Of a stretch of 64,000 nt of DNA, positions 54,853 to 64,000 are shown in pieces. A program made the position numbers and the translations under genes. Within the stretch, counting starts at the first letter, position 1. The number at the start of each line of letters is the position of its first letter. A model generated the notes under the pieces. That model ran no database searches and was not told where the DNA came from. It saw only the letters and a program-made list of their open reading frames with translations. This stretch comes from Pseudomonas viridiflava (lineage in GTDB: Bacteria > Pseudomonadota > Gammaproteobacteria > Pseudomonadales > Pseudomonadaceae): NCBI RefSeq assembly GCF_900573885.1, contig NZ_UPSE01000198.1, positions 372,001 to 436,000 of the forward strand, read 5' to 3'.

Positions 54853-56763
54853 ATGCTGCTCAAGTTCACTGATGTTTCCCTGGCCTATGGCGCAATGCCG
54901 CTGCTGGACAAGATTTCCTGGCAGATCGCCCGAGGCGAGCGGGTGTGCATCATTGGGCGCAACGGCACCGGTAAATCCAGCCTGTTGCGTATCGTTAAAG
55001 GCGACCGTTTGCCGGATGACGGCAGCGTATGGCGCGCCCCTGGTCTGAAAATCGGCGAGCTGCCGCAGGAATTGCCGGTGGCCGATGGCCGGACCGTGTT
55101 CGACGTGGTGGCCGAGGGCCTCGACGGCGTGGGTGCGTTGCTCGCCGAGTACCACCACCTGAGCATGAACATCGTCACCGACGAAGACCTCAACAAGCTC
55201 ATGCACGTGCAGCAAGAGCTGGAAGCCAAAGACGGCTGGCGCTTGCAGCAACTGGTGGACAGCACCCTGAGTCGCCTGCAATTGCCGGCTGACAAAACCC
55301 TGGCCGAGCTTTCCGGTGGCTGGCGTCGCCGTGTGCTGCTGGCGCAGGCGCTGGTGTCCGAGCCGGATTTGCTGCTGCTCGACGAACCGACCAACCACCT
55401 GGACATCGGCGCCATTGCCTGGCTGGAAGACGCGCTAAAAGATTTCCAGGGCGCCGTGCTGTTTATCACCCACGACCGTTCCTTCCTGCAAAACCTGGCA
55501 ACGCGCATTCTCGAGCTCGACCGTGGCGGCCTGATTGACTGGAACGGCGACTACGCCAGCTTTCTGGAGCACAAAGAACAGCAGCTGGCGGCCGAAGAAA
55601 CTGCCAACGCCTTGTTCGACAAGCGTCTGGCCCAGGAAGAAGTGTGGATACGTCAGGGCATCAAGGCCCGTCGCACCCGTAATGAAGGCCGCGTCCGCGC
55701 CTTGAAGGCCTTGCGCGTAGAACGCAGCGAGCGCCGCGAGCGCACCGGCAAAGCGAATATTCAGCTGGATACGTCGGAGAAATCCGGCAAGCAGGTGATG
55801 GTCCTGGACAACGTCAGCTTCGCCCACGCCGGCGGTCCGATGTTGATCAAGGATTTTTCCATGGTGCTGCAGCGCCAGGACCGTATCGGCCTGCTCGGCG
55901 CCAACGGCACCGGCAAGACCACCTTGCTCAAGTTGATGCTCGATGACCTGCAACCGACGCAGGGCAAAGTGGAGGTGGGTACTCGTCTGGAAGTGGCGTA
56001 CTTCGACCAGTTGCGTCATCAGCTGGATCTGGAAAAAACCGTGATCGATAACGTTGCCGAAGGCCGCGACTTTATCGAAATCGACGGCCAGAACCGCCAT
56101 GTGCTCAGCTACCTCGGCGATTTCCTGTTCAGCCCGCAGCGTGCCCGTACGCCGGTAAAAGCCCTGTCGGGTGGCGAGCGTGCGCGTCTGTTGCTCGCTA
56201 AGCTGTTCAGCAAGCCGGCGAACTTGCTGGTGCTGGACGAACCGACCAACGACCTTGATGTGGAAACCCTTGAGCTGCTGGAAGAAGTGCTGTCGAACTT
56301 CGCCGGCACCGTGCTGATGGTCAGCCACGATCGGGCATTCCTCGACAACGTGGTCACCAGCACACTGGTGTTCGAAGGCGAAGGCAAGGTGCGCGAATAC
56401 GTAGGCGGTTATCAGGATTGGCTGCGCCAGGGCGGTTCGCCGCGCTTGCTGGGCGTGGGCGAAAGCAAATCCGGCAAGCCGGAAACCACTGCGCCTGCGC
56501 CAACCGCTGCTGCTCCGGTAGCCGCACCCGCGCAAGAGCCGGCGAAGAAGAAACTCAGCTACAAATTGCAGCGTGAACTGGAAAGCCTGCCGGGCCTGAT
56601 CGACGCGCAGGAAGCCAAAATCGCGAAGGTTAATGAAGAAATTGCCGGGCCGACCTTTTACCAACGCCCTGCCGCCGAAACCGCCGCAGTGCTGGCCAGC
56701 CTGGAAACCCTGCAGCAAGAACTGGACGCGCTTGTTGAGCGCTGGGCAGAGCTGGACGCCTGA
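54853..56763 (+). CDS. uup: Uup, ABC-F ATPase
   Basis: This 636-aa protein has two ABC domains without membrane segments. The first has Walker A GRNGTGKSS near residue 40, signature LSGGWRRRV and Walker B LLLLDEPTNHLDI. The second has GANGTGKTT, LSGGERARL and LLVLDEPTNDLDV. A linker and a charged, coiled-coil-like C-terminal extension (about 540-636) follow, as in Uup. ABC-F proteins act on ribosomes or DNA transactions; Uup in E. coli affects precise excision of transposons. The ATG at 54853 gives the family N-terminus. Confidence 0.92.
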   Translation: MLLKFTDVSLAYGAMPLLDKISWQIARGERVCIIGRNGTGKSSLLRIVKGDRLPDDGSVWRAPGLKIGELPQELPVADGRTVFDVVAEGLDGVGALLAEYHHLSMNIVTDEDLNKLMHVQQELEAKDGWRLQQLVDSTLSRLQLPADKTLAELSGGWRRRVLLAQALVSEPDLLLLDEPTNHLDIGAIAWLEDALKDFQGAVLFITHDRSFLQNLATRILELDRGGLIDWNGDYASFLEHKEQQLAAEETANALFDKRLAQEEVWIRQGIKARRTRNEGRVRALKALRVERSERRERTGKANIQLDTSEKSGKQVMVLDNVSFAHAGGPMLIKDFSMVLQRQDRIGLLGANGTGKTTLLKLMLDDLQPTQGKVEVGTRLEVAYFDQLRHQLDLEKTVIDNVAEGRDFIEIDGQNRHVLSYLGDFLFSPQRARTPVKALSGGERARLLLAKLFSKPANLLVLDEPTNDLDVETLELLEEVLSNFAGTVLMVSHDRAFLDNVVTSTLVFEGEGKVREYVGGYQDWLRQGGSPRLLGVGESKSGKPETTAPAPTAAAPVAAPAQEPAKKKLSYKLQRELESLPGLIDAQEAKIAKVNEEIAGPTFYQRPAAETAAVLASLETLQQELDALVERWAELDA

Positions 56764-56783
56764 TCTGTTTGTCGGAGACCTGA

Positions 56784-57470
56784 ATGGCCATCGAGTACCG
56801 GATTTCCCTCGACGATAGTCACGAGTTTGGCTATCGCATCGAACTCAACCGCGAGTACGACCAGGAGCGCGCGCTACAGGCGCCGGCCTGGACGCGGCTC
56901 GAGTATCACCAGTGCAGCAACTGCCCGCTTAAGCGTGAGCAGTACAGCCACTGCCCGGCGGCGGTCGACTTGCATCGGGTGATCGAGGACTTCCAAGGCT
57001 TGCCAGCGTTTCAGAAAGCCCACTTCTGGGTACGCACACCGGAGCGTGAATACAGCAAACAAGTCGGCCTGGAAGAGGGCTTGCGCGCCTTGCTCGGGCT
57101 GATCATGCCGACCAGTGCCTGCCCGGTGCTGAGCAAGCTCAAGCCGATGGCGTTCAACCATTTGCCGTTTGCCAATAATCAGGAATTTATTCTGCGCGCG
57201 GTGTCGCTGTACCTCTCACGGCAGTACTTCAACTTCCGTGAAGGGCGGCATGCGGACTGGGAACTGAAGGGCCTGGTGCGGCTGTTCCAGCAATTGCAGC
57301 TGGTCAATCAGGCGTTCTGGCAGCGCATTCACGATGTGTGCGAAGGCGACTCGAACCTCAAGGCGTTTCTGACGTTTTTCTCGATGTCGACCAGCATCAC
57401 CCATTCGCTGGAAACCCAGCTGCAGAAGATTCGGCCGATGGTGATGAGTGCGGGGGATTTGCCGGAGTAA
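56784..57470 (+). CDS. Conserved hypothetical protein with a CxxC-Cys cluster
   Basis: This 228-aa protein has no signal peptide or membrane helix. Near residues 43-58 it reads YHQCSNCPLKREQYSHCPAA, a possible metal site of three cysteines. The remainder is mostly helical, with no named domain I can recognise (a DUF6901-type assignment is possible). It lies 20 bp after uup on the same strand with GGAG 8 bp before its ATG, so it is probably co-transcribed with uup. Function unknown. Confidence 0.82.
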   Translation: MAIEYRISLDDSHEFGYRIELNREYDQERALQAPAWTRLEYHQCSNCPLKREQYSHCPAAVDLHRVIEDFQGLPAFQKAHFWVRTPEREYSKQVGLEEGLRALLGLIMPTSACPVLSKLKPMAFNHLPFANNQEFILRAVSLYLSRQYFNFREGRHADWELKGLVRLFQQLQLVNQAFWQRIHDVCEGDSNLKAFLTFFSMSTSITHSLETQLQKIRPMVMSAGDLPE

Positions 57471-57483
57471 CTCAACATCCAGC

Positions 57484-57584
57484 ACCGTCGTCCCCGCGTA
57501 GGCGGGGACCCAGAATAGTCGGTGTTACACGCAATGAGCGTGCGCCTCGATATTCTGGATTCCCGCCTTCGCGGGAATGACGGT
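57484..57584. repeat. Family A inverted pair
   Basis: Copies at 57484-57516 and 57552-57584 in opposite orientation fill the 121-bp gap between the convergent hypothetical gene and uspA. The spacer is 35 bp. No T-tract follows either. Confidence 0.85.
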
Positions 57585-57591
57585 AAGTAAT

Positions 57592-58032
57592 TTATTCCGG
57601 CTTTTTCAACCGCACGGCCAACACATCACACGGCGCGCCGTGCAGTACGTCATTCGCGGTAGAACCCAGCAGCAAGGCCAGGCCGTGGCGGCCATGACTG
57701 CCCACCACGATCAGATCAGCGCCTTGCTCGGCGGCCAGGCGGTGAATTTCCTGGCGCGGTTGGCCGTAGACGAGATGACGTGTGTCGGGGCCCAGCTCCG
57801 GGTATTTCGCCGAATAGCTGTCCAGACGTTCACGGGCTTGTTCGAATTGCTGTTGTTGCAAGGTGGACAGGTCCATCGGTACGTCGCCGCCAAAGGCCAT
57901 GGCCATCGGCTCGACAATGTGTACCAGCGACAGCTTGGCCTGGCTGGCGGCGGCGAGCGCGTAAGCGCGCTTCATCACCGGGTCGCATTCTTCGGAAAGA
58001 TCCAGGGCAACCAGAATGTGCTGATAGGGCAT
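57592..58032 (-). CDS. Universal stress protein UspA family
   Basis: This 146-aa single-domain Usp begins MPYQHILVALDLSEECDPVMK. It has the ATP-binding signature GSHGRHGLALLLGSTAN (G-2x-G-9x-G-S/T) near residue 113-130, so it is of the nucleotide-binding type. Such proteins respond to stationary phase and various stresses. AGGAGG lies before the ATG. It is divergent from a small membrane-anchored protein. Confidence 0.92.
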   Translation of the reverse strand: MPYQHILVALDLSEECDPVMKRAYALAAASQAKLSLVHIVEPMAMAFGGDVPMDLSTLQQQQFEQARERLDSYSAKYPELGPDTRHLVYGQPRQEIHRLAAEQGADLIVVGSHGRHGLALLLGSTANDVLHGAPCDVLAVRLKKPE

Positions 58033-58118
58033 GACGGTGACTCCTCCTGAGGCGAATGATCAAAGTATGGCTGTGATTGTTAGCGAAATGCAGCACTTTT
58101 AATGGTGAGATTAAACGT

Positions 58119-58556
58119 ATGACCGTGTGGATCGTGGTACTGCTTGTTGCCGTTGTGCTGAGCCCGCTGGCCTGGCTGCGTCCGTCGCGGCGTCAGCAGG
58201 GGCGTATGGCCATTCGCATGGCCGCACGCAGCAAAGGGCTTGGAATGCAGATGTCGCGTCAGGAGTGGCCGCACTGGCTGCCCGAAGAACCGCCGAGCCC
58301 GTGCCCGCAATACCACCGTGCCCGCCGCCGCGGCGCGAGCGATGCCTGGTGCTATTGGCAAATGAGTGCGGGGAATTGGGTTAACCAATGGCGCGAGCCC
58401 TGTACCGACGCCACGCTGCTGCCGCACCTGCACACCCTGCCGGCCGACGTTTACAAGGTCGAAGCGACAACGCAGATGATATCCCTGTGCTGGGGCGAGA
58501 AGGGCGACGCGCAAGGCGTCGAGCCGGTAGCGGCGGTGCTGAAGGCGTTGGCCTGA
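58119..58556 (+). CDS. Conserved hypothetical membrane-anchored protein
   Basis: This 145-aa protein starts with a hydrophobic N-terminal segment (MTVWIVVLLVAVVLSPLAWL) that is probably a membrane anchor. A basic stretch follows, and a hydrophilic domain with CPQYHRARRRGASDAWCYWQ. No known catalytic motif is visible. GGTGAG lies about 9 bp before the ATG; an upstream in-frame start at 58077 would put the anchor at residue 15 and is less likely. Function unknown, conserved in pseudomonads next to uspA as I recall. Confidence 0.78.
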   Translation: MTVWIVVLLVAVVLSPLAWLRPSRRQQGRMAIRMAARSKGLGMQMSRQEWPHWLPEEPPSPCPQYHRARRRGASDAWCYWQMSAGNWVNQWREPCTDATLLPHLHTLPADVYKVEATTQMISLCWGEKGDAQGVEPVAAVLKALA

Positions 58557-58568
58557 CCCGCGCGCTTT

Positions 58569-58652
58569 TGTAGGCGCCAGCTTGCTGGCGAACCCTGCAA
58601 CCACGACCCGCGAACGGCGTTTCCACGGTTCGCCAGCAAGCTGGCGCCTACG
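58569..58652. repeat. Family C inverted pair
   Basis: Arms at 58569-58594 (TAGGCGCCAGCTTGCTGGCG) and 58628-58652 are complementary, with a spacer of 33 bp. The internal core CGCCAGCTTGCTGGCG is itself palindromic. This subtype matches the arm at 52558-52583. Confidence 0.85.
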
Positions 58653-58667
58653 GGTCGGAAACGCGAT

Positions 58668-58696
58668 AAAAAAAGCCCGAAAAGTTGATCGGGCTG
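58668..58696 (-). terminator. Rho-independent terminator of the coiled-coil-like periplasmic protein gene
   Basis: On the minus strand AGCCCGATCAACTTTTCGGGCT is followed by a T-run, 36 bp after the stop of the leftward gene at 58733. The stem is 7 bp. Confidence 0.82.
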
Positions 58697-58732
58697 GGTT
58701 GGCCAGGCAGGCCGGAAACTGGGGTGCTGTGG

Positions 58733-59557
58733 TCAAAGTTTGGCGGCCAGGTACTGCGCCGAAACTCCTTCCAGACCATCGATAATGCTGTCCGAGTACT
58801 TACTGACCACGAAAGGTACAGAGTTCTCGTTATAGTTTTTCAGCGATTTCTCGATGTAGCGCCATTTGGTATTGATGCCGTTCAACGATTCGCGAATCTG
58901 CGCGGTGTTCTGCGGCGATTGCTCCATGGAACTGAGTTTGCCAGCGAACTGGGCCACCAGGTCATCAATGGTTCGCTCGTCGCCCGCTGCGCTGCCAATA
59001 AAGGTGGCGCCTACGGAGGCACTGCGCGAAGCATAGTCGACGGCGATGGCCTGCATCAGCAAACTTTGCTCACGGCTCTGCTGAGTCATCGGCGGCACGA
59101 TCTGGCCACTTTCCTGTTGAATTTTCCCGTAGAGCTCGTTGCTCAGTGCCATCAACTGCTGGTTGCGCGTGGCAAGGTCGGCAACGGGCTGCAGGTCGGT
59201 GAAACCCTGGGTCTTCATCGCCGTGGTGAGATTTTTAAGCTCGGCTTCATAGGCGCCCAGTTGCTGCGCGAGTTGTGCGCGCATGGCTTTCGAGGCTTCG
59301 CCGGGCAAATCGGTAAGCTCGGCCAGACGGGCGTTGGCGTTCTGTACGGACTCGTCGATCAGGCGCGCGTAGCGCTGGTCGCCGTCCATGCTGTTGTACA
59401 TATAGAAATCACCCAGGCTCTTCTGCGCAGCCAGACGCAGCTGATGCAGTTTCAGCAGGGCGTCAGGTTCGGTGGCGGCATTGGCGGCATGGGCGCCAAG
59501 CGGGAGAAGGGCGGTCAGCACGAGGCTCAGCGATATGGCAAGCAGACGGCTCGTCAT
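58733..59557 (-). CDS. Conserved hypothetical exported protein
   Basis: This 274-aa protein has a signal peptide (1-24, [20 protein letters not shown]...AHA). The mature part is rich in Gln, Ala and Leu, with long predicted helices, and includes [29 protein letters not shown], which I quote only in part. No known enzyme motif is seen. GGAGTA precedes the ATG at 59557, and the upstream in-frame ATG at 59596 would place the signal peptide internally. Divergent from fadB; function unknown. Confidence 0.82.
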   Translation of the reverse strand: MTSRLLAISLSLVLTALLPLGAHAANAATEPDALLKLHQLRLAAQKSLGDFYMYNSMDGDQRYARLIDESVQNANARLAELTDLPGEASKAMRAQLAQQLGAYEAELKNLTTAMKTQGFTDLQPVADLATRNQQLMALSNELYGKIQQESGQIVPPMTQQSREQSLLMQAIAVDYASRSASVGATFIGSAAGDERTIDDLVAQFAGKLSSMEQSPQNTAQIRESLNGINTKWRYIEKSLKNYNENSVPFVVSKYSDSIIDGLEGVSAQYLAAKL

Positions 59558-59997
59558 GGTTACTCCGGGGGGCTTCATTGTTTTTGTTTTTGTCACGCGT
59601 TGGCAGCGTGTTGAGACGACTGTACCTGCGCCGTTTGGCTTTTACTAGCTGCCGCCAACATCACAATGATGGCAATCCCCTACGCAGCGGTAGGTGCGTT
59701 CTAGAGCAGTTGGAATGTTTTCCCCGACGGGAGGGTCGATATTTCCCGACAGCGCAAGACGAAATACCGCTCCAATTGACAAGCGCAATCTTTTCCACGA
59801 AGGTGTGCGCACCCGAATCAAACGGGCGTATGAATCAAGTGTTTGCTTTGTGCATCACGGTTCATAGGCCGCCCGAATATCGCGTCGGCGGGTGTGTCGG
59901 TCTGTTCGAGACTATTCTCGACGGTTCTGCTGCGGACCAGTCTGCTGCTCGGCGTCCGACGTGTACTGTTCAGCTTCCATACCGTGGAGATCAGTTG
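59558..59997 (+). promoter_or_regulatory. Long leader and promoter region of fadBA
   Basis: This 440-bp interval has no supported gene. It contains two possible half-sites, CAAAC at 59819-59823 and GTTTG at 59841-59845, of the kind bound by PsrA, the fatty-acid-responsive repressor of fadBA in Pseudomonas. Their spacing (17 bp between) is wider than the usual PsrA motif, so this is only suggestive. Open frames continue upstream of fadB but with unlike composition. Confidence 0.4.
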
Positions 59998-62145
59998 ATG
60001 ATTTACGAAGGTAAAGCCATCACGGTTAAGGCTCTTGAGAGTGGCATCGTCGAATTGAAATTCGACCTCAAGGGTGAGTCCGTCAACAAATTCAACCGTC
60101 TCACACTGGCCGAACTGCGCCAGGCTGTGGACGCCATCAAGGCCGACGCGTCCGTTAAAGGCGTGATTGTCAGCAGCGGCAAGGACGTGTTTATCGTCGG
60201 CGCCGACATCACCGAGTTCGTCGACAACTTCAAAATGTCCGACGAAGAGCTGGTGGCCGGCAACCTTGAAGCCAACAAGATCTTCAGCGATTTCGAAGAC
60301 CTTGGCGTTCCGACCGTTGCAGCCATCAATGGCATCGCATTGGGCGGCGGTTTTGAAATGTGCTTGGCTGCGGATTACCGCGTCATCGCTAGCAGCGCCA
60401 AAGTCGGCCTGCCAGAAGTCAAACTGGGCATCTACCCGGGCTTTGGCGGCACTGTCCGTCTGCCACGTGTTATCGGTACCGATAACGCCATCGAGTGGAT
60501 TGCCGGCGGCAAAGAGAACCGTGCAGAAGACGCCCTCAAAGCAGGCGCTGTCGATGCCGTGGTTGCTGCCGACAAACTGCAGGCCGCCGCTCTGGACCTG
60601 GTCAAGCGCGCCATCTCCGGCGAGCTGGACTACAAGGCCAAGCGTCAGCCGAAGCTGGAAAAGATCAAGCTCAACGCCATTGAACAAATGATGGCCTTCG
60701 AAACCGCCAAGGGTTTCGTAGCCGGTCAGGCTGGCCCGAACTACCCGGCGCCGGTTGAAGCGATCAAAACCATCCAGAAAGCGGCCAACTTCGGTCGTGA
60801 GAAAGCGCTGGAAACAGAAGCTGCCGGTTTCGTGAAACTGGCCAAGACTTCTGCTTCGCAGAGCCTGGTCGGTCTGTTCCTGAACGATCAGGAACTGAAG
60901 AAGAAATCCAAGGCGTATGACGCTGTCGCCAAAGACGTGAAACTGGCCGCTGTTCTCGGCGCCGGCATCATGGGTGGCGGTATCGCTTACCAGTCGGCCG
61001 TCAAAGGCACGCCGATCCTGATGAAAGATATCCGTGAAGAGGGTATCCAGATGGGTCTGGCCGAGGCATCCAAGCTGCTGGGTAGCCGCGTTGATAAAGG
61101 TCGTCTGACTGCCGCGAAAATGGCTGAAGCACTGACCGCCATCCGCCCAACCATGTCTTACGGCGACTTCGGTCACGTCGACATCGTGGTTGAAGCCGTG
61201 GTTGAAAACCCGAAGGTCAAGCAAGCCGTTCTGGCCGAAGTGGAAGCCGTGGTCAAGGAAGACGCCATTCTGGCTTCCAACACCTCGACGATCTCCATCA
61301 GCCTGCTGGCCAAGGCACTCAAGCGTCCTGAAAACTTCGTCGGCATGCACTTCTTCAACCCGGTGCACATGATGCCGCTGGTTGAAGTGATTCGTGGCGA
61401 GAAGTCCAGCGAAGTGGCTGTTGCCACCACCGTTGCCTACGCCAAGAAAATGGGCAAGAGCCCGATCGTGGTCAACGACTGCCCAGGCTTCCTGGTTAAC
61501 CGCGTGCTGTTCCCGTACTTCGGCGGTTTCTCCAAGCTGATCAGCGCTGGCGTCGACTTCGTGCGTATCGACAAAGTCATGGAGAAATTCGGCTGGCCCA
61601 TGGGCCCGGCTTACCTCTCCGACGTAGTCGGCATCGACACCGGCCACCACGGCCGTGACGTAATGGCTGAAGGCTTCCCGGACCGCATGGCTGTTGAAGG
61701 CCGTACCGCGGTAGACGTGATGTACGAAGCCAATCGCCTGGGCCAGAAGAACGGCAAAGGTTTCTACGCCTACGAGATGGACAAGCGCGGCAAGCCGAAG
61801 AAAGTGACCGATCCGGTTGCCTATGAAGTGCTCAAGCCGGTCATCACCGAGCAGCGTGAAGTGACTGATGAAGACATCATCAACTTCATGATGATTCCGC
61901 TGTGCCTGGAAACCGTTCGTTGCCTGGAAGACGGCATTGTCGAAACCGCAGCTGAAGCCGATATGGGCTTGATCTACGGCATCGGCTTCCCTCCCTTCCG
62001 TGGTGGTGCACTGCGTTACATCGACTCCATCGGTGTAGCCGAGTTCGTCGCCCTGGCTGACAAATACGCCGACCTGGGCGCGCTGTACCACCCCACCGCG
62101 AAGCTGCGTGAGATGGCCGCCAACGGCCAGAGCTTCTTCGGTTAA
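59998..62145 (+). CDS. fadB: FadB, fatty acid oxidation complex alpha subunit
   Basis: This 715-aa multifunctional protein carries an N-terminal enoyl-CoA hydratase domain ([16 protein letters not shown] and [15 protein letters not shown] with the catalytic Glu; [18 protein letters not shown]) and a C-terminal 3-hydroxyacyl-CoA dehydrogenase. The NAD-binding motif is [16 protein letters not shown] around residue 320, with a catalytic His in [16 protein letters not shown]. The ATG at 59998 with GGAG upstream gives the standard Pseudomonas length. It forms the beta-oxidation complex with FadA, encoded 30 bp downstream. Confidence 0.96.
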   Translation: MIYEGKAITVKALESGIVELKFDLKGESVNKFNRLTLAELRQAVDAIKADASVKGVIVSSGKDVFIVGADITEFVDNFKMSDEELVAGNLEANKIFSDFEDLGVPTVAAINGIALGGGFEMCLAADYRVIASSAKVGLPEVKLGIYPGFGGTVRLPRVIGTDNAIEWIAGGKENRAEDALKAGAVDAVVAADKLQAAALDLVKRAISGELDYKAKRQPKLEKIKLNAIEQMMAFETAKGFVAGQAGPNYPAPVEAIKTIQKAANFGREKALETEAAGFVKLAKTSASQSLVGLFLNDQELKKKSKAYDAVAKDVKLAAVLGAGIMGGGIAYQSAVKGTPILMKDIREEGIQMGLAEASKLLGSRVDKGRLTAAKMAEALTAIRPTMSYGDFGHVDIVVEAVVENPKVKQAVLAEVEAVVKEDAILASNTSTISISLLAKALKRPENFVGMHFFNPVHMMPLVEVIRGEKSSEVAVATTVAYAKKMGKSPIVVNDCPGFLVNRVLFPYFGGFSKLISAGVDFVRIDKVMEKFGWPMGPAYLSDVVGIDTGHHGRDVMAEGFPDRMAVEGRTAVDVMYEANRLGQKNGKGFYAYEMDKRGKPKKVTDPVAYEVLKPVITEQREVTDEDIINFMMIPLCLETVRCLEDGIVETAAEADMGLIYGIGFPPFRGGALRYIDSIGVAEFVALADKYADLGALYHPTAKLREMAANGQSFFG

Positions 62146-62160
62146 GCGCGTAACGCATAG

Positions 62161-63351
<1,191 letters not shown>

Positions 63352-63396
63352 GGGAACGCTCGGCAACGAGCGGACTCCACATGCGAGGCGGTGAAC

Positions 63397-63428
63397 AACC
63401 GGGGCCCTGTGCCCCGGTTTTTATTTTT
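63397..63428 (+). terminator. Rho-independent terminator after fadA
   Basis: The stem AACCGGGGC / GCCCCGGTT with a CCTGT loop is followed by TTTTATTTTTG, 45 bp past the fadA stop. Confidence 0.93.
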
Positions 63429-63470
63429 GTCAGACCAACCTTTTATTTTTACTGACATGAGGAAGCTTTG

Positions 63471-63707
63471 ATGCACGTACAACCCGGCCTCTATCGTCAC
63501 TACAAAGGCCCCGAGTACCGCGTGTTCGGTGTCGCGCGGCACTCCGAGACCGAAGAGGAGGTGGTCGTGTACCAAGCGCTGTACGGCGAGTACGGCCTTT
63601 GGGTGCGGCCGCTGAGCATGTTTACCTCCACCGTCGAGGTGGACGGCGCGACCATGCTGCGCTTTGCTCTGATCGAGGCCGAACCGGATCGCTTCGTGCG
63701 GTCTTGA
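63471..63707 (+). CDS. DUF1653 family protein
   Basis: This 78-aa protein starts MHVQPGLYRHYKGPEYRVFGVARHSETEE (quoted in part) and has the DUF1653 signature YHYKG..Y.V...A.HSET.E..VVYQ.LYG, ending with WVRPLSMFTSTVEV. AGGAAG precedes the ATG at 63471. Its position between fadA and topA is standard in pseudomonads. The function of DUF1653 proteins is unknown. Confidence 0.9.
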   Translation: MHVQPGLYRHYKGPEYRVFGVARHSETEEEVVVYQALYGEYGLWVRPLSMFTSTVEVDGATMLRFALIEAEPDRFVRS

Positions 63708-63731
63708 GCGGACATCAGACGTGATCTGCCC

Positions 63732-63759
63732 TTGACCTCGGCTTAGTCGCCACTATATA
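63732..63759 (+). promoter_or_regulatory. Sigma-70 type promoter of topA
   Basis: TTGACC (63732-63737) and TATATA (63754-63759) are separated by 16 bp, about 60 bp before the topA ATG. The -10 region is an unusually AT-rich run (ACTATATATAGC) in this GC-rich sequence; an 18-bp-spaced register is also possible. Confidence 0.65.
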
Positions 63760-63821
63760 TAGCGGTGCCGCGAAAGGCGGCCCCCGCCATTCAGTTCTCA
63801 CATTCAGGAAATTTCCGATCC

Positions 63822-64000
63822 ATGGGCAAATCGCTGGTCATCGTGGAATCCCCGGCCAAGGCCAAGACCATCAACAAGTATTTGGGCAACCAGTACGTGG
63901 TGAAGTCGAGCATCGGCCATATCCGTGACCTGCCTACCAGCGGTTCGGCCAGTGCAGCCAAAGAGCCCGCCAAGCGCGGCAAGGCTGCCGCTGCGGAAGC
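63822..64000 (+). CDS. topA: TopA, DNA topoisomerase I (N-terminal fragment)
   Basis: The first 59 codons are in the window: [20 protein letters not shown] opens the Toprim domain with its catalytic Glu, followed by [14 protein letters not shown]. After LPTSGSA comes a Lys/Ala-rich insert as in Pseudomonas TopA. AGGAAA lies upstream. The gene continues past the right edge. Confidence 0.94.
   Translation, partial: MGKSLVIVESPAKAKTINKYLGNQYVVKSSIGHIRDLPTSGSASAAKEPAKRGKAAAAE

Overview
The window is a GC-rich chromosomal segment from a Pseudomonas-type gammaproteobacterium. The evidence is gene content and order: fadB-fadA-(DUF1653)-topA, slt/uup/uspA, mobA/moaB-moeA, glnS-cysS, gcvH-gcvP-sdaA-gcvT with a GcsR-type regulator, an imuA-imuB-dnaE2 cassette, an OprD-family porin and the acyclic-terpene (atu) cluster. 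No rRNA, prophage, CRISPR array or transposase gene was seen. One tRNA (Pro, anticodon CGG) is present.

Layout. 1-1387: end of lolD and all of lolE (lipoprotein release from the inner membrane). 1620-15765: an atu locus for citronellol/geraniol-type terpene acids. It reads leftward as atuA-B-C-D-E-F-G, then an oppositely oriented mscS-like gene, then atuH, with atuR (TetR family) divergent at the right end. 15766-22478: an SOS mutagenesis cassette imuA-imuB-dnaE2 behind a LexA box, flanked by ~280-bp inverted repeats and a tandem repeat. 22479-28477: glycine cleavage and serine deaminase operon (gcvH-gcvP-sdaA-gcvT, leftward) with a sigma-54 promoter and tandem enhancer-type sites. Then come sodC and gcsR. 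31218-36495: pyrF, lpxH, ppiB, glnS, cysS. 36765-40467: oprD-type porin, a DUF5610-like protein, a glutaredoxin-like protein, two small proteins and tRNA-Pro. 40657-43086: molybdenum cofactor genes mobA, moaB, moeA. 43352-50240: an AraC regulator divergent from an AGPS-like flavoenzyme, a GlpD-like dehydrogenase, an FGGY kinase and a YegS-type lipid kinase, a poorly understood glycerol/ether-lipid-like operon. 50418-63707: cheV (FliA promoter), a MOSC protein, slt, uup, several conserved hypotheticals, uspA and the fadBA beta-oxidation operon, ending in the start of topA.

Functional links. atu, fadBA and atuH form a plausible route from branched terpene acids through acyl-CoA carboxylation to beta-oxidation. 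GcsR, the sigma-54 promoter and gcvH-gcvP-sdaA-gcvT form a glycine-inducible unit that turns glycine and serine into C1 units, ammonia and pyruvate.

The most unusual layer is repetitive DNA. At least four unrelated families of short palindromic repeats, plus one longer element, fill nearly every sizeable intergenic gap, usually as inverted pairs. The four large gaps inside the atu operon each carry a different family. The best candidates for new biology are the AGPS/GlpD/FGGY/YegS operon with its AraC-type direct repeats, the inverted-repeat-flanked imu cassette, and a 36-bp perfect palindrome between slt and uup.
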